Both the position numbers and the translations under genes were made by a program. A DNA stretch of 64,000 nucleotides from Blastocladiella britannica (taxonomy: Eukaryota; Blastocladiomycota; Blastocladiomycetes; Blastocladiales; Blastocladiaceae), in the NCBI GenBank assembly GCA_025349905.2, contig MU624542.1, forward strand, positions 47,247-111,246, written 5' to 3'. The notes beneath the pieces are model-generated. The model ran no database searches. It saw only the letters and a list, made by a program, of their open reading frames with translations, and was not told the origin of the DNA. Positions 1 through 11,083 of this stretch are shown piece after piece. Every line of letters begins with the position of its first letter. Within the stretch, counting starts at the first letter, position 1.

Positions 1-337
1 CGCTGCACCAGTTGTACGTACGTGTTTTGCTATTCAGTCGCAGGAGCAGCGAATTCAACTCCTCTTCCGCACGCGGACGACTAATACACCATGATTTTCG
101 CTCTTTTGCAGAAGCACGCAGCCGGAATCCAACCCCAGAAGCCAGATCTCGTGCATACGACACAAGTACAGCCATTAGCAGCGGCGTACTGAACTATCCG
201 GTTCGTAAAACTCGCCAAACTATTCATATTTTACTGCACAGTGGGTCCCCCTTGTGTTCAATTAATCCCTGTTCATATTTTTTTTTCCCTTTCTGTCACC
301 AGGCGCCGCCACAAGTTTAAACGACAAAACAAGAAAT
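1..337 (+). other. Upstream region of the F-box/WD40 gene
   Basis: No convincing coding sequence is seen before the ATG at 338. The segment 204-301 could be an intron in the 5' untranslated region: it begins with GTTCGT, a donor used elsewhere in this window, and ends with a T-rich tract and CACCAG. This is inference only. Confidence 0.3.
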
Positions 338-2698
338 ATGAAGAACCCCATCACCACCCTCGCTCGCAACATCCTGTACGGAAGGCCCGCAACGGCCTCG
401 GACGCGTCGACGTCGCCCGGATCCTCGGCGCCCCTCGTGCCCGGCTCGCAACTCGAAGGGACTAGCAGCGCACGCGCCAATGTAAAGCGCGCGTTTGGGA
501 ACCCGTTCTCTTCCTCGGCTGGCGAGATGCAAAAGATCTCCAATGCCAGGGCCGGCGGATCAGCCACGTCGACTGGAGGCGCGTCGGATCGTCGCACCGA
601 TAGCGGCGAGTCGGTCCGGCATCCGGACCTTGGCAGCGGCATGCGCGAGGAGGACGACTCTGATCCCAACTTCGCGCACCATGCCGGATGCCCGTGCGCG
701 CACTTGTCGATGGGCATCGTGACAGAATCCGGGTGGCGGCCATCGTGGGTCGCGGTCACCGGGTCTCACCCGGCCTTGTACTCTGGTGCGGTGCGCTGCA
801 CTTGCCGGTCGTCGGCACGCGTCAACTTTACCGCCGCACTTCCGGCCGAGCTCGCGTTCCACGTCCTGTCGTTCCTGGACGTCAAGTCCCTGGCACGGGT
901 CTCGGCGTGCTCGCGGGCAACCCTGTCGCTCGCCAACGACACGGTGCTGTGGCGCGACATGTACCGCTCCAACCCGCGCTGGCGCAGCTCTGCGCTGTCC
1001 AAGCGCCATGTCACGCTGCAGCAGCTGGAACTGCTGGGAGTTCCGGTCCGCGCGTCGATCCCGCCCGCACTCCAGCGCCTGCGCGCATCGTACCCTCTGG
1101 GCAACGGCGAGAGTGCTGCGGCCGTGTTCCCGTCGCCACCGTCTTCGCCCACCAAGCCCGGGTTTGACGATGCCGACCATGACCCATCATCCGAGTCGTC
1201 CGATTGCTGCTCTTCAGACATGTACGACCGCGACGGCGACGTGATCATGCGCGACGTCAATGAGTACTCTGCCGCGCAGCCACTGGCATTGGTGCCCACC
1301 AACACAAACTGTGGGAGCGGAAAGAAGTCGCAAGCAGTGGTGGCTGGCCCGATCACGTTGGGGGCGCATGGAGACCCCGAACTCAACTGGAAGTACCTGT
1401 ACCGCAACCGAATCGCGCTGGATCGCGAGTGGGCAAAGCAGGCACCCGAGATCACCACCCTCAAAGAGCACCGAGACAGTGTGTACTGCATTCAGTTTGA
1501 CCGCAATATCTTGGTGTCGGGCTCGCGCGACCAGTCCATCAAGGTATGGTCCATGGCGACCAAGAAGCCGTTGCAAACCATGACGGGCCACACGGGGTCG
1601 GTGCTGTGCTTGCAATACGACGCAGCAACGCTGGTGACGGGCTCGTCGGACACGAGCGTGATGGTGTGGGATATGCCGTCGGGCCAGCGCCGGGCAGTGC
1701 TGTTGGGCCACACGGCGGGCGTGCTGGACGTGGCGTTTGACAAGCAGTGCATTGTCTCGTGCTCGAAAGACGCGACCATCAAGATCTGGGACACGAGCCG
1801 AGGGGTCATTGCCGACCGCCGGACGGGCGCGCCGACGTACCCGCTGAAATACAATCTGACGGGCCACCGGGCAGCAGTGAATGCCATTCAGCTGCGCGGC
1901 GACACGCTGGTGACGGCGTCGGGCGACTACCTGATCAAGGTGTGGAACGTGCGTACGGGCGAGCTGGTGCGCGACTTGGCGGGCCACACGCGCGGGATCG
2001 CGTGCGTGGCGTTTGATGGGCACTTGGTGGTGTCTGGGTCCAACGACCAGCTCATTCGCGTCTGGGACGTGCACTCGGGCAAGTGCTTGCACATTCTCGA
2101 GGGCCACCGTGACTTGGTGCGGACCATCGCCATGGACCCGGTCCGCGGGCTGATTGTCTCGGGATCGTACGACCAGTCGGTGAAGCTGTGGCAGCTACCC
2201 GAGTCGGTCATGGCCGTCGCCGAAGGCCATCGGAAAGCCGACGAGGCGCGCCGCGTCCGTGAGCGCCGCGACTTACTCAACCGCCAGCGGATGCGATACT
2301 TGGGTGCCGCGTCGCCCGTTTCGATCTCGTCGCCGCTCTCGACGTCGCCGACTTGCACGTCTCCAGGATCGCCCATCATGAGTCAGTACGGATCAGCAGG
2401 TGCCGGTGTGTCGTCAGGGGCAGCAGCAGCGATGGTGACGGACCCACCAGTACCTGTAGCAACACCCGTCGTTGCCGGCGGAAATACGGTCACGCCATCG
2501 GCTGCCGCCGTGGCCGCCGCCAGTGCTGGAACGGTCCCGAAATCCAAGGCGGTTGCCTCGTGGGATACGACCCATACCTCATGGGTGTTCAATGTGGCAC
2601 TGTCGTCGACGCACATTATCTCGGCTTCGCAAGACCAAACCATTGTCGTGTACGACTATGCGTCGCGCGGCGGCGTGGACAAGAGCTGGATCGCCTGA
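338..2698 (+). CDS. F-box/WD40-repeat protein, probable SCF ubiquitin ligase substrate receptor
   Basis: Single-exon gene of 786 residues starting at the ATG after an A-rich leader. An F-box lies at about residues 165-210 (LPAELAFHVLSFLDVKSLAR, then SLANDTVLWRDMY). Six WD40 repeats follow from about residue 371, each with the GH...WD pattern, then a long Ser/Pro/Ala-rich insert, then a last repeat near the C-terminus (IISASQDQTIVVYDYA) that closes a seven-bladed propeller. The layout matches the beta-TrCP/Cdc4/Met30 class, in which the F-box binds Skp1 and the propeller binds phosphorylated substrates. The long insert before the last blade is unusual. The N-terminal 160 residues are low complexity. 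Which family member this is cannot be decided from sequence reading. The gene is convergent with the next gene. Confidence 0.93.
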   Translation: MKNPITTLARNILYGRPATASDASTSPGSSAPLVPGSQLEGTSSARANVKRAFGNPFSSSAGEMQKISNARAGGSATSTGGASDRRTDSGESVRHPDLGSGMREEDDSDPNFAHHAGCPCAHLSMGIVTESGWRPSWVAVTGSHPALYSGAVRCTCRSSARVNFTAALPAELAFHVLSFLDVKSLARVSACSRATLSLANDTVLWRDMYRSNPRWRSSALSKRHVTLQQLELLGVPVRASIPPALQRLRASYPLGNGESAAAVFPSPPSSPTKPGFDDADHDPSSESSDCCSSDMYDRDGDVIMRDVNEYSAAQPLALVPTNTNCGSGKKSQAVVAGPITLGAHGDPELNWKYLYRNRIALDREWAKQAPEITTLKEHRDSVYCIQFDRNILVSGSRDQSIKVWSMATKKPLQTMTGHTGSVLCLQYDAATLVTGSSDTSVMVWDMPSGQRRAVLLGHTAGVLDVAFDKQCIVSCSKDATIKIWDTSRGVIADRRTGAPTYPLKYNLTGHRAAVNAIQLRGDTLVTASGDYLIKVWNVRTGELVRDLAGHTRGIACVAFDGHLVVSGSNDQLIRVWDVHSGKCLHILEGHRDLVRTIAMDPVRGLIVSGSYDQSVKLWQLPESVMAVAEGHRKADEARRVRERRDLLNRQRMRYLGAASPVSISSPLSTSPTCTSPGSPIMSQYGSAGAGVSSGAAAAMVTDPPVPVATPVVAGGNTVTPSAAAVAAASAGTVPKSKAVASWDTTHTSWVFNVALSSTHIISASQDQTIVVYDYASRGGVDKSWIA

Positions 2699-3146
2699 AA
2701 AGCTCCTCCATTTGTTTACTCTCCTCTACCCATTCACTCATCGTCTTTCCCTTCCCTTCCGTCTTTTTTCCTGCACCTTGTTCATTCCCCCCACTCTACA
2801 CTCGTACTCCGTCTTTTTCTTTTCATGGGACTGGCTTTCTCTGCTTATTGGGTTGGCCCGAGCTTTCTTTCCACGTTTCTTCCTTCACCATTTGTTTTTC
2901 CCTCCTCCACCACCCTTTCATTGCGCCGTTGATCGGCGAGCGTGGAATGGCTCTTTCGCTAGATCGTTTTTATTCTTTGGATTTCGTTTTCGTTTGCCCT
3001 GTACATTTAAATTTGAATGTGAAGAAGAGTCTCACTAAAAAAAATCTATTGGCTGACTGCGGAATACTAAACAAAAAATATATACGAGAGGGAGGAAAGG
3101 GAAATTGAGAAAGTCTCGCTTGGTGCCCGGTGAACAACACAAAAAC
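2699..3146. other. Convergent intergenic region (two 3' ends)
   Basis: T-rich on the plus strand just after the F-box stop, then AT-rich. It probably holds both 3' untranslated regions. No coding region or structured RNA was recognised. Confidence 0.5.
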
Positions 3147-5499
3147 TTACACCTCGTCGTTGCGAGCAATGGCCAGGTACAGCGACCGTAAGGTGGCAAA
3201 GTCCGTTGGCGGGTCCAAGTTCATGGGCAGCGCCATATCATCGTCCACCGCCTCGGATGGAATGTGCGACAGTCCACCGGCCCACTGCACCACTGATGCA
3301 AGGCGCTGACGACCACCACCAACGCGTGAAGACGGTGCGGTAACGGCGGCAAGCGCGGCGGTGCGGTACAGGTGTGCGACGCGGTGTGCGATCGACGTCA
3401 ATACCAGCTGCGTGGATAGCGGCAACGGGCGGGCGGCGGCAGCAGCAGACGCCGCGTCGACGGTGGAGGGCGCGTCGCGCATCACAGCCATGTTCTGGAA
3501 CCCGGACAACACCAGGTTGTCCATGGCGAGCGGAACGTCAGCGTCCTTGACGAGGAGATGATCTGTCATGTTTTTTTTTTTTTGGGTTTAGTCAGGCAGT
3601 ATCAGGATAAAGGTAAAAAAGAAACGTACCAAGGCAAAAGCCCTCCGACAACGACACCCCGATTTCCGCCAACATGCACGTCTGCACCAGTAGAAACATG
3701 ATCACGGCCATGGCCTCATCGCACGAAGGCGGGTTCGCCCGTAACCGTTCCTCGACCGAGGACGCGTACCGCTTGAGCACCAGCACCACCTCGTCGCGGC
3801 CCGCGGCCATGGTGGCCACCACCGATGCCGTCAGCGGCGACCGCGGACCACGGTTCTCATCGTTCTCGTCGTCGTCGTCGTCCTCGGCATCGCCCGGAAA
3901 CGGGTGCGTCTCGGAGTCGTCAAAGTCGTCGAGCGACTGGCTGGGCGGGTACGCAATGTCCAGGATGGTCGCGAGCGCGTCGGTGGCCGACGGCATCCGC
4001 GGCGACAATGGTTCCTCTGCATCGTCTCGATGAGAAAACGATGTGTACGTGGGCGACAAGGAACCGGCGAGCGCCGCAGTAGACGACGCGGCGGCAATGG
4101 CGCGGGCGCGGGCGCGTGCGCGAGCCGAAATCACCTTGATCCGCTGGGCCTCGGCCGTCGATACCAGCACCATGATCACGGTTTCATCAGGCCCATCGTC
4201 GATGTGACCTTCAGCGGCAAGTGCGGCGGTATTGTCAGAGTACGACACGGACGCCATGCTACTGATGGACAGCGGCCGGTGCCGCCGGCTGCGAATGGGT
4301 GTGAGTTCACCGGCGGGGACTGCATTGCCGCCACCACGCGACCAAGGGATTGACGACGACGAAGATGACGACGTCGATAAAACCGAGCTGCTCGACCGGC
4401 GGCTTTGGCGGCCATCGTGGTGGTCCGAGTGGCGCCAGGCCGGGTTCCGTGGCGGCGGGCCGAGCTCAGGCGCCGCCGCGACCGGGATCGGTGGTAGTGA
4501 CGACGGAGGAGGGACCGCCAACAGGTCCTTGGCAATGTACATGGCGCGGCGCGCACGCAGCACCGGCTCCACCAGCACGAACCGCGGGGACCACCACGCC
4601 AGCGGCGAACCGCCCCCACCGTGGCCGTGCGCCATCAGCGACCGCAAATGCGCCTGCGCGTCACGCAGTTGCATGACCACGCGGTCCATGACCATTCCTG
4701 GGAAGTCGGGGGCTACCGGGGAGCTGGCGGTCGTCGAAACGATGGAGGGGGTTGCGGACGACGTGGGCGTCCACGACGCTGGTGAGCTTATGACGGACGA
4801 CGGGCGCTGGTGGTGGTCGTGAAAGTGGTGGTGGTCATGGTGGTGGTGGTGGTGATGCGGTACCGGCGGGCCGAGAAGCGCAGCGGGCGGCGGCGGACCG
4901 CTAATGACTGTCGTTGCCGAAGGGTGCCAGGATTGGGGTCGAGCACGGGGGTTGTCATCGTGGTGGCGGTGGTGATGATGATTGTGGTGACCGCGATGGT
5001 GGCGGCTCTGCGACGACGACGACAACGGGTCGTCCAGGGCCGGGAACGAGAGCGCGGTGGGGCGACGCAAACGTGGGGTGGGCACACGCGACCCCGCCGG
5101 GTCCGATGAGGCGGAAAGCACCGAGTCGCGCGAGACCGATCCGGGGCGGCGTGGGGTCGGGCGAAGCATGGGCGAGACCGGTGCCGAATGAGGAGCCAGC
5201 GGCGGTGGAGGTGACCAGTCAAGGGGGTGGTGGTGGTGATCGCTATCGTTGTCGTTGGCATTGACTTTCGTCGCTTTGGAAGTATGGCGTCTTCGAGGGC
5301 GAGGTCGGTCCGTTTTACCGGCAACGGTGGTAGAGGCACGGGCGGCCTGGCGCGGAGACACGCGGCGCAGGTCAAACAGTGGGGTCAGGGCCAGACTGGC
5401 AGCGATCGCGGCCGGGAGCAGCGAGACGGTGGCGGCGACCGACAGCCACTTCCACGCCAGCATCATCAGGGCCAGGAGCAGGGAGATGGGCGAGTCCAT
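3147..5499 (-). CDS. Orphan His/Ser-rich protein with an N-terminal membrane segment
   Basis: Two exons, 5499-3630 and 3562-3147, with a 67-nt intron (GTACGTTT donor, CTGAC branch-like motif, ACAG acceptor). The junction splits a codon in phase 1 and gives 761 residues. The N-terminus is a strongly hydrophobic stretch (about residues 5-38) usable as a signal anchor. The middle is low complexity: histidine-rich tracts around residues 55-235, many serines and an acidic run. The C-terminal quarter is helical and conserved-looking, with the intron falling in it after SLSEGFCLG. I recognise no family. Codon use looks normal, so I believe it is expressed. Cellular role unknown. Confidence 0.72.
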
Positions 5500-5769
5500 T
5501 GTTCGTTTATGCTTTTCTATATGGTATATCTCGTTCTAAGGGGGGAGATGTCTGCTGTGTTATGCTCAACACCAAATTTAAAGGGAGCAAAGTGTTCGCG
5601 CACACTTCAAAAAACTTGGGCTCGTGAATGGTGGCGAACAGAAGCACTAAAACGGTCCCAAAATAGAGCCCGGCTTGATTTTGGATATGAAGAAAATAAT
5701 ACGATCTACACTATACCTCGTCAAAACAATCGCTTGGTTCACATAATTTAACATATACACATGATAGAC
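5500..5769. other. AT-rich spacer before a truncated gene
   Basis: More AT-rich than its surroundings. It holds neither a recognisable first exon for the glycosyltransferase fragment that starts near 5770 nor other coding sequence. It ends in an acceptor-like GATAG at 5769. Confidence 0.4.
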
Positions 5770-6805
5770 CCATTGCCGCACTCGACACGGGCGTGATCCA
5801 GTCCGACGCTGTCACGCTCAATGTGTCTGCTGCCCAGCAATTCGTTCTGGAGCACAGACGTGCCGTGATTGACTCTGAAGTTGCTGCCGGTGATCCCCCT
5901 GTTCTCATCATTTCGGACGCGTCCTACGTCGCTGGAACGATCGCCAAGCGTCTCGGCGTGCCTGCCATCGTATCCACCAATTTGTACTTGGCCATTTTGT
6001 TCATGTCTCAGTTTCCCATTTCTCATCGCATGGAACACAGCACTTGGGACGCCATCTACTGGCCGCTGGTGGATCACGCTAACGTACCTGATTGGTTGAC
6101 GGTCATTACCGCCGACTATACGCTCTTTGACCACTGGTTCCTGCAAGTTGGAGCCGTTCCGTCGCCCCACCGTGCATTTGATCACATTTCACTGACGCAA
6201 ATCCCGGTCTTTGGGCACGTGCCAACGGCACCAGTATCGGCACTTGAACTTCACCACCGGTACGGTATCCCACCGGTTCACAAACTGGCACTCCTGGCGT
6301 TTTGAGGCCACGAAACCCGCCAACTGCTCGGATCCACCCGCATTTCGGTTCCCGGATGGTCTTTTATCGGCGCCGTGGACCACTCTGATGTGTTGGCCCT
6401 GGATCCAGCGACCATCAATGTTCCCGAGTGGATGAGTGTGGCCGATGTGGTCATTGGGAAGCTGGTACGTTCCGATGTTATATGTCGTGCAACGATCCTA
6501 TTTAACGAATTACAAAATAGGGATATGGGACGTGCACAGAAGTGGTACTGGGACAGCGTCCGTTCTTGTTTCTCCGCCGCGACCACTGGATCGAAGAGCG
6601 CGCGTTGGAGGCATTCATGGTGAGCCGTCACGCACCGATCCTCGAGTTTGATCGGCAAGCGTTTTTGACTGGCCAGTGGGCATCCGCCTTGGACCAGACT
6701 CTGTCCCTCCCTGCTGCTTCGTTTGGTCATCTCGAAAACCGAGGCGGTACCGTCTTTGCCGCGGCAATCCGAGACCTTTTATACTGTTATACTTTCTTGA
6801 ACTAA
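5770..6805 (+). pseudogene. Fragment of an L-arabinokinase-type glycosyltransferase-like domain, 5' truncated with an in-frame stop
   Basis: The reading frame from about 5770 resembles the N-terminal, glycosyltransferase-like half of plant L-arabinokinases and their stand-alone microbial homologues: IAALDTGVIQSDAVTLNV near the start, then LIISDASYVAGTIAKRLGVP, and after a 56-nt intron (6465-6520, GTACGT...AATAG) the segment FLFLRRDHWIEERALEAF. Two defects argue for a pseudogene. The first part of the domain is missing upstream, and a TGA at 6303-6305 replaces the first Gly of an expected LAFGGHET stretch. The frame is otherwise intact on both sides of the stop and across the intron, so decay is recent or the stop is a sequencing error. 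No GHMP kinase domain follows; the frame ends at 6805. Confidence 0.65.
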
Positions 6806-6816
6806 TACACGCCTTA

Positions 6817-7907
6817 TTACTCGTCATCCTCGCCTTCGTCGCTGCTCTCACCTCCTCCGCGGGCCTGGTTCTTCTTGTCGCCTGCATTCCGCGCACGCTT
6901 GGAATCACTGGTTGCACCAGCTGACGATGACACGTCCGACAAGGGCCGCTTTCTGGCCAGCGACTCGGCCAGTTCGGTGTCGCCGCGGGCAGCCGCAATC
7001 TTTTCCAACAGATCGTCGGACGCGGTGGCAAACACAAAGGTCTTGGCGTTCTTGATTTCGGCATTGGCTGACGCCGAGACCGAGTCGTCGTGGCCCAGCG
7101 TGCGCCGGTGCTCGTAGCCGTGGTACGGCGCCGGGTTAAACGCTATACGCACTTGGTTAAAGTTTTGGTCCGAAGGGAGAACAAAGGAGTGCGTACCAAA
7201 AGAAGTCTTGGTCACAAGGCCCGACTGCTTGGCCAGGCGCTTGAGGTTCCACAGATCGTACGGCGTGCCAGTCTTAACGGTCACGACAATCTCGGTGGTG
7301 GCCGTCGACACGTGCATGACCGACTTGAAGAATCCCAGGAGCAGCTGTTGGTTGGCGCGCACATTGCGATCCTGGTCCTTGATTCCCAGGCCTAACATAC
7401 AACCAATTCGATGAGTATACTCCAATAATACCGTGTAAAACAACACATACCGACGTGAGGAAAGTTGAAGACAATCTTGGAGAACCGTTTCCCACGGAGG
7501 GCCGGGCACTTTGCGAGGTGCGTAGCGTCCACGTCGTACAAGCACTTGCCCTCGAGCGCGGACTCAAAGTCTTCGGTGATGGCGGCCGCATCCGGGTACT
7601 TGGCCAGCACCACGTCGCGCGAGTCGTACGCGGTGGCCAGGATTTTCTCGCCCGAGCCAAGAAGCGATGCCAGGCCCAGCGCAAACGAAAAGTTGCCCTC
7701 GCCCACCAACAAGATGTCGTCCTCCAGCGTGTACGGAATGTGGTCACGGCGAACAGTGGGGGTTGCCGTTGGTTTTTGTTGTTGCTGTGCCTTTGTGGAT
7801 TTCGCGGCACCGGCGGCAGCGGCGGGAGTCGATTTCTTGCCCTGCTTTTTCTTGGCGGCCAGGACCTTGCCCAGCTGTGCCTTGAGGTTTGGTTTGCGCG
7901 GAGCCAT
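6817..7907 (-). CDS. BMT5: 25S rRNA (uridine-N3)-methyltransferase, BMT5-like (DUF2431)
   Basis: Two exons, 7907-7451 and 7391-6817, with a 59-nt intron (GTATGT...TTAG) joined in phase 1; 343 residues. After a basic Lys/Gln-rich tail comes the Rossmann-type SAM-binding signature LLVGEGNFSFALGLA (about residues 66-80), then the KIVFNFPHVG motif at the exon junction and the C-terminal half with VTVKTGTPYDLWNLKRLA. In yeast this family methylates one uridine of 25S rRNA in the nucleolus. The C-terminus is a charged acidic tail with a Lys/Arg patch that may serve nuclear or nucleolar localisation. It is divergent from TPX2 with 264 bp between start codons. Confidence 0.92.
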
Positions 7908-8171
7908 TATTTTGAATTTGAATTTTCGACGAACGCGTGAAAGAGAATGCGGTCAAGGTGGTCTCGGCCTCGGCCTTGGCTATTACGCGTCGTGCAGGTA
8001 CTTGGTCGTTGACGTGCATTCCCTTGCATTGTGTTGCATTTGCATTCCGTTTTGATAGCGCAACCAGAATTTCCAAGCTCAAGTCGCGCTTCTCACTGCC
8101 CCTCAGCACCTCCCCTTCACCAAACAAAAAACAAAAAACAAAAAAAACAAAAAAAAAACAAAAAAAGGAAA
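7908..8171. promoter_or_regulatory. Divergent promoter between BMT5 and TPX2
   Basis: The 264-bp spacer separates two start codons facing away from each other. The TPX2 side ends in a long A-rich leader (about 8124-8170) just before the ATG. No specific factor site is claimed. Confidence 0.45.
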
Positions 8172-10885
8172 ATGGCCACCGACCGCGATCACCAGCTGTA
8201 CGGCGAAAAGGGCGAATGGCGGTTCAATGCCCCGACCTGGTTTGACTTTGACGCTCTTGACCATGCCGAGGCCGCTGCCAACGACAGCAGCCAGGACCAC
8301 GACGACGACGACAACCATGAGAACGCCGCGCCAATGTTGCCGCAAACGACCACTCCGCACGCCGCCAAGCCTGGAATGGCCACGCCCCGTCGCTCGTCGG
8401 CACTGCCTGCCGCTCGCCTGGTTGCCGGGTTTGTCGAGACGCCGTCGATCACGCGCTTCTTCGGTATGGATATACTTTTTTTAAATATAAGACAATGTAC
8501 CTGACCAAGATATTATCACAGCCGAGCACCTGGAAACCCCTGCACGCCGGCCTCAGGCATTCTTTGCCGTCGGCGATCTATACACGAACGAGGAGCTCGC
8601 CGACCAGCTCATGGCCGATTCCGACGATCTGGCGTCCGACAACGACGGTCATGGCGACGACAATACTGATGACGATGATAGCCTGAGTGACTTGGACTCG
8701 CTCTCGGAGGATGACGAGTTGAACGACTACCTGCCCGCCAAGCTCTCCACGGCGGCACTGCAGCAACATCGCGAAAAGTATGCCATATACTTACTTTTTC
8801 TTGTATTGTGATGCTCATATATATACGTGTGACACAACAGAGCACCAGCGACACCGCGCCGCCGCCAGTCGGCTATCATTTACGTGTACCCTGATCCCGA
8901 CCAACAACAACAATCACAATCGGCACCCTCGTTCCCTGGCGCAGAGTCGCCCGTCAAGGCGTCAGAAACGGCTGACGGCGACTACATGGCAGTGGACGAT
9001 GAGCCGTCCGGGTCCACATTAGCAGCAGCAACAACACCAGCTCGCCATCAGGAGGTTGCAGGAACTCGCGCGTCAACGCCGCTGCCCAGCGTGCCCGTGT
9101 TCCCGCACATTGCGACCACCGAAACGCTCGTGTTTTCGCTCCGAAAGCCGGCCACCGCCAATGACGGTGAGAACACCCATCAGCAGCTCGGGACGACGCG
9201 GCCGGCCAAGAGGCAGCGTGAGCGTCGCGAGATGCCTCGCTCGGCCACCGTGCCGCACGAGTTTAGCTTTATGAAGCGACAGCGCCAGCCCTTGCACCCC
9301 GTCGCATCGCCCGCGCTGAAGCGTGCCGTACGATCTCATTTTTATTCTTCATTTACTTGACGTGCGTGTACGCGCACTCATACCTTAAAACATAATAGGT
9401 TGCTGCAGCAGCAGCAAAACCAGTTTCTGCACGCCTGCTCGAACCAACGGCCTCCAAGCGCGCTGCGCTCAATGACAGCTACGTCCCCATGGCGGAGCAG
9501 ATCCAGCAACAGATCCTCGCTGGGCGCTCCAAGGCCGTCTCGCGTGTTGCAGAGCTGGGCGGTGGCGGCCAGCGGCGCCCGACTGTCCCGCAGTCGCCCA
9601 ACCTCCGCACCAAGCAGCTGCGCCGCAACGCGCCGACGCTTCCTGGTCCCAAGGAGCGCGAGGAGCTGGAACTGGAGCGCATCTTGCGCGAACAGTACAA
9701 GGCCCGGCCGCTGAATCGCAAGGTTAACACCATTTTCTCATTTGATTTGATGCTGTTTCCTGACAAAAACGATTTACATAGATCTTTGACCAACACTCGA
9801 CCTTGCCCGCGAAAAAGCAGTTTGAGCCGACCGTCCCGCACTCGCCGGCCATCACCAAGACCAAGAAGCAGCTGCGCGGCCCGTCGCCGCCACCGCCGCC
9901 TCCACTCAAGCTCGTGGAACGCAATCGCTCCGAGCCCACGGTCCCCGAGCCATTCACACTCCCCGGCGACGCCATCACCGAGCGCAAGCTGCGCGATCTG
10001 GAGGAGCGCGTGCGCCGCGAGGACGAGGCGATGCGCAAATTGCGGGTGTTTAAAGCTGCGCCGATCATGGACCCGTCTATGGGCGGACCGAGCAAGCGGC
10101 ACGTGGCGAATGATGGCCAGTCGTACGCAAACCGGCCACTCACGGTCCCAACCGCACCCGACTTTCACTCGGACCGTCGCGCAGCCATGCGGCCGCCGAG
10201 CACCGAGCCAGGAGCAGGACCAGCAGTACCCGCATTCCACGCGCGCGACGTCCCTACGTCGCACGCGGCGCCGTTTGTCCCGCACCGGTCGCACAAGCCC
10301 GCGACGATCCCTAACCAAGCCCCCGAGCTCGCGACCGAGGACCGGGCGGTTGCGCGGGCCGAGTACGATGCGCGTGATGTGGCGCGGCGGGCCGATGTGG
10401 AGACGGCGGAGGCGGCGGCGCGGGCTGAGCGCGACCGCGAGCTGCGGCGCATGGTGCGCGAGTTGCGGCGGCAGATGGTCTGGCGCGCACAGCCCATGCA
10501 CCGTGCGGTGCTTGGGTCCCCCGACTTTGTGCCCATGCCGTCCATGCGCCCGCTTACGGTCGCTGAGAGCCCGGCGATTGGGGCGAAGCGCGTGCGTCGC
10601 GACCGCGACAAGGCTCTTGCCGCCGCTGCTGCTGCTGCTGTTTCTGTTTCGGTTGGATCTACAACGCCGTCCAACAAGCACAAGCGCCGTCGCGTCTCGG
10701 CCAACGATATGACGCCCGCGTCGCCGGCACTGGCCGGATTGGATGCAGATGCCGATGGCATGGACCCGAATACGCCGTCACGCGTTGTTAGTGCAGTTGG
10801 CGCCTCGGACAAAGGAGCCAACACCGGTGCGGCTGCTTGGGGCGAGGACATGGTCGATCTCGGGCGCTATTTCTCGCAGGGATGA
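8172..10885 (+). CDS. TPX2: TPX2-like spindle assembly factor (Aurora A activator)
   Basis: Five exons: 8172-8463, 8522-8777, 8841-9327, 9399-9722 and 9782-10885; introns of 58-71 nt all keep phase. The product is 820 residues. The N-terminus has the TPX2 Aurora-binding signature, here EWRFNAPTWFDFDALD. Acidic and basic disordered stretches follow, then TPX2-type repeats with Phe in basic context (PHEFSFMKRQRQP near residue 320; VFKAAPIMDP and NRPLTVPTAPDFHSDRRA in the C-terminal half). A helical basic segment (RKLRDLEERVRREDEAMRKL) precedes the C-terminal motif. In animals and plants TPX2 nucleates spindle microtubules and activates Aurora A. Short Pro and Ala runs are present. The assignment rests on motif pattern; overall similarity is modest. 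Confidence 0.82.
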
Positions 10886-11083
10886 GGGGCCGATTTTGAC
10901 CGCAATGTTGCGGTGCGACACCAAAAAAAAAAAAAAAACTACACTCATTCGCATCTGTACCCGTGCCACCACTGTTTCCCCTCTCTTTCGACACTGCTGG
11001 ACCTTTTTCTTGTTGCGAATCCTATTTCATACAAACGGCACGACACGCGCACCCCGCGTCCCACTCGAATAATAAACGAAGAG

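Noticed and set aside
1214..2107. 297-residue open frame on the minus strand across the WD repeats
   Set aside because: Complement of the F-box/WD40 gene; repetitive Arg/His pattern mirrors the WD codons.
6303..6305. Selenocysteine at the TGA of the glycosyltransferase fragment
   Set aside because: The family has Gly at this site, no SECIS-like structure was noticed, and the 5' part of the gene is missing anyway.
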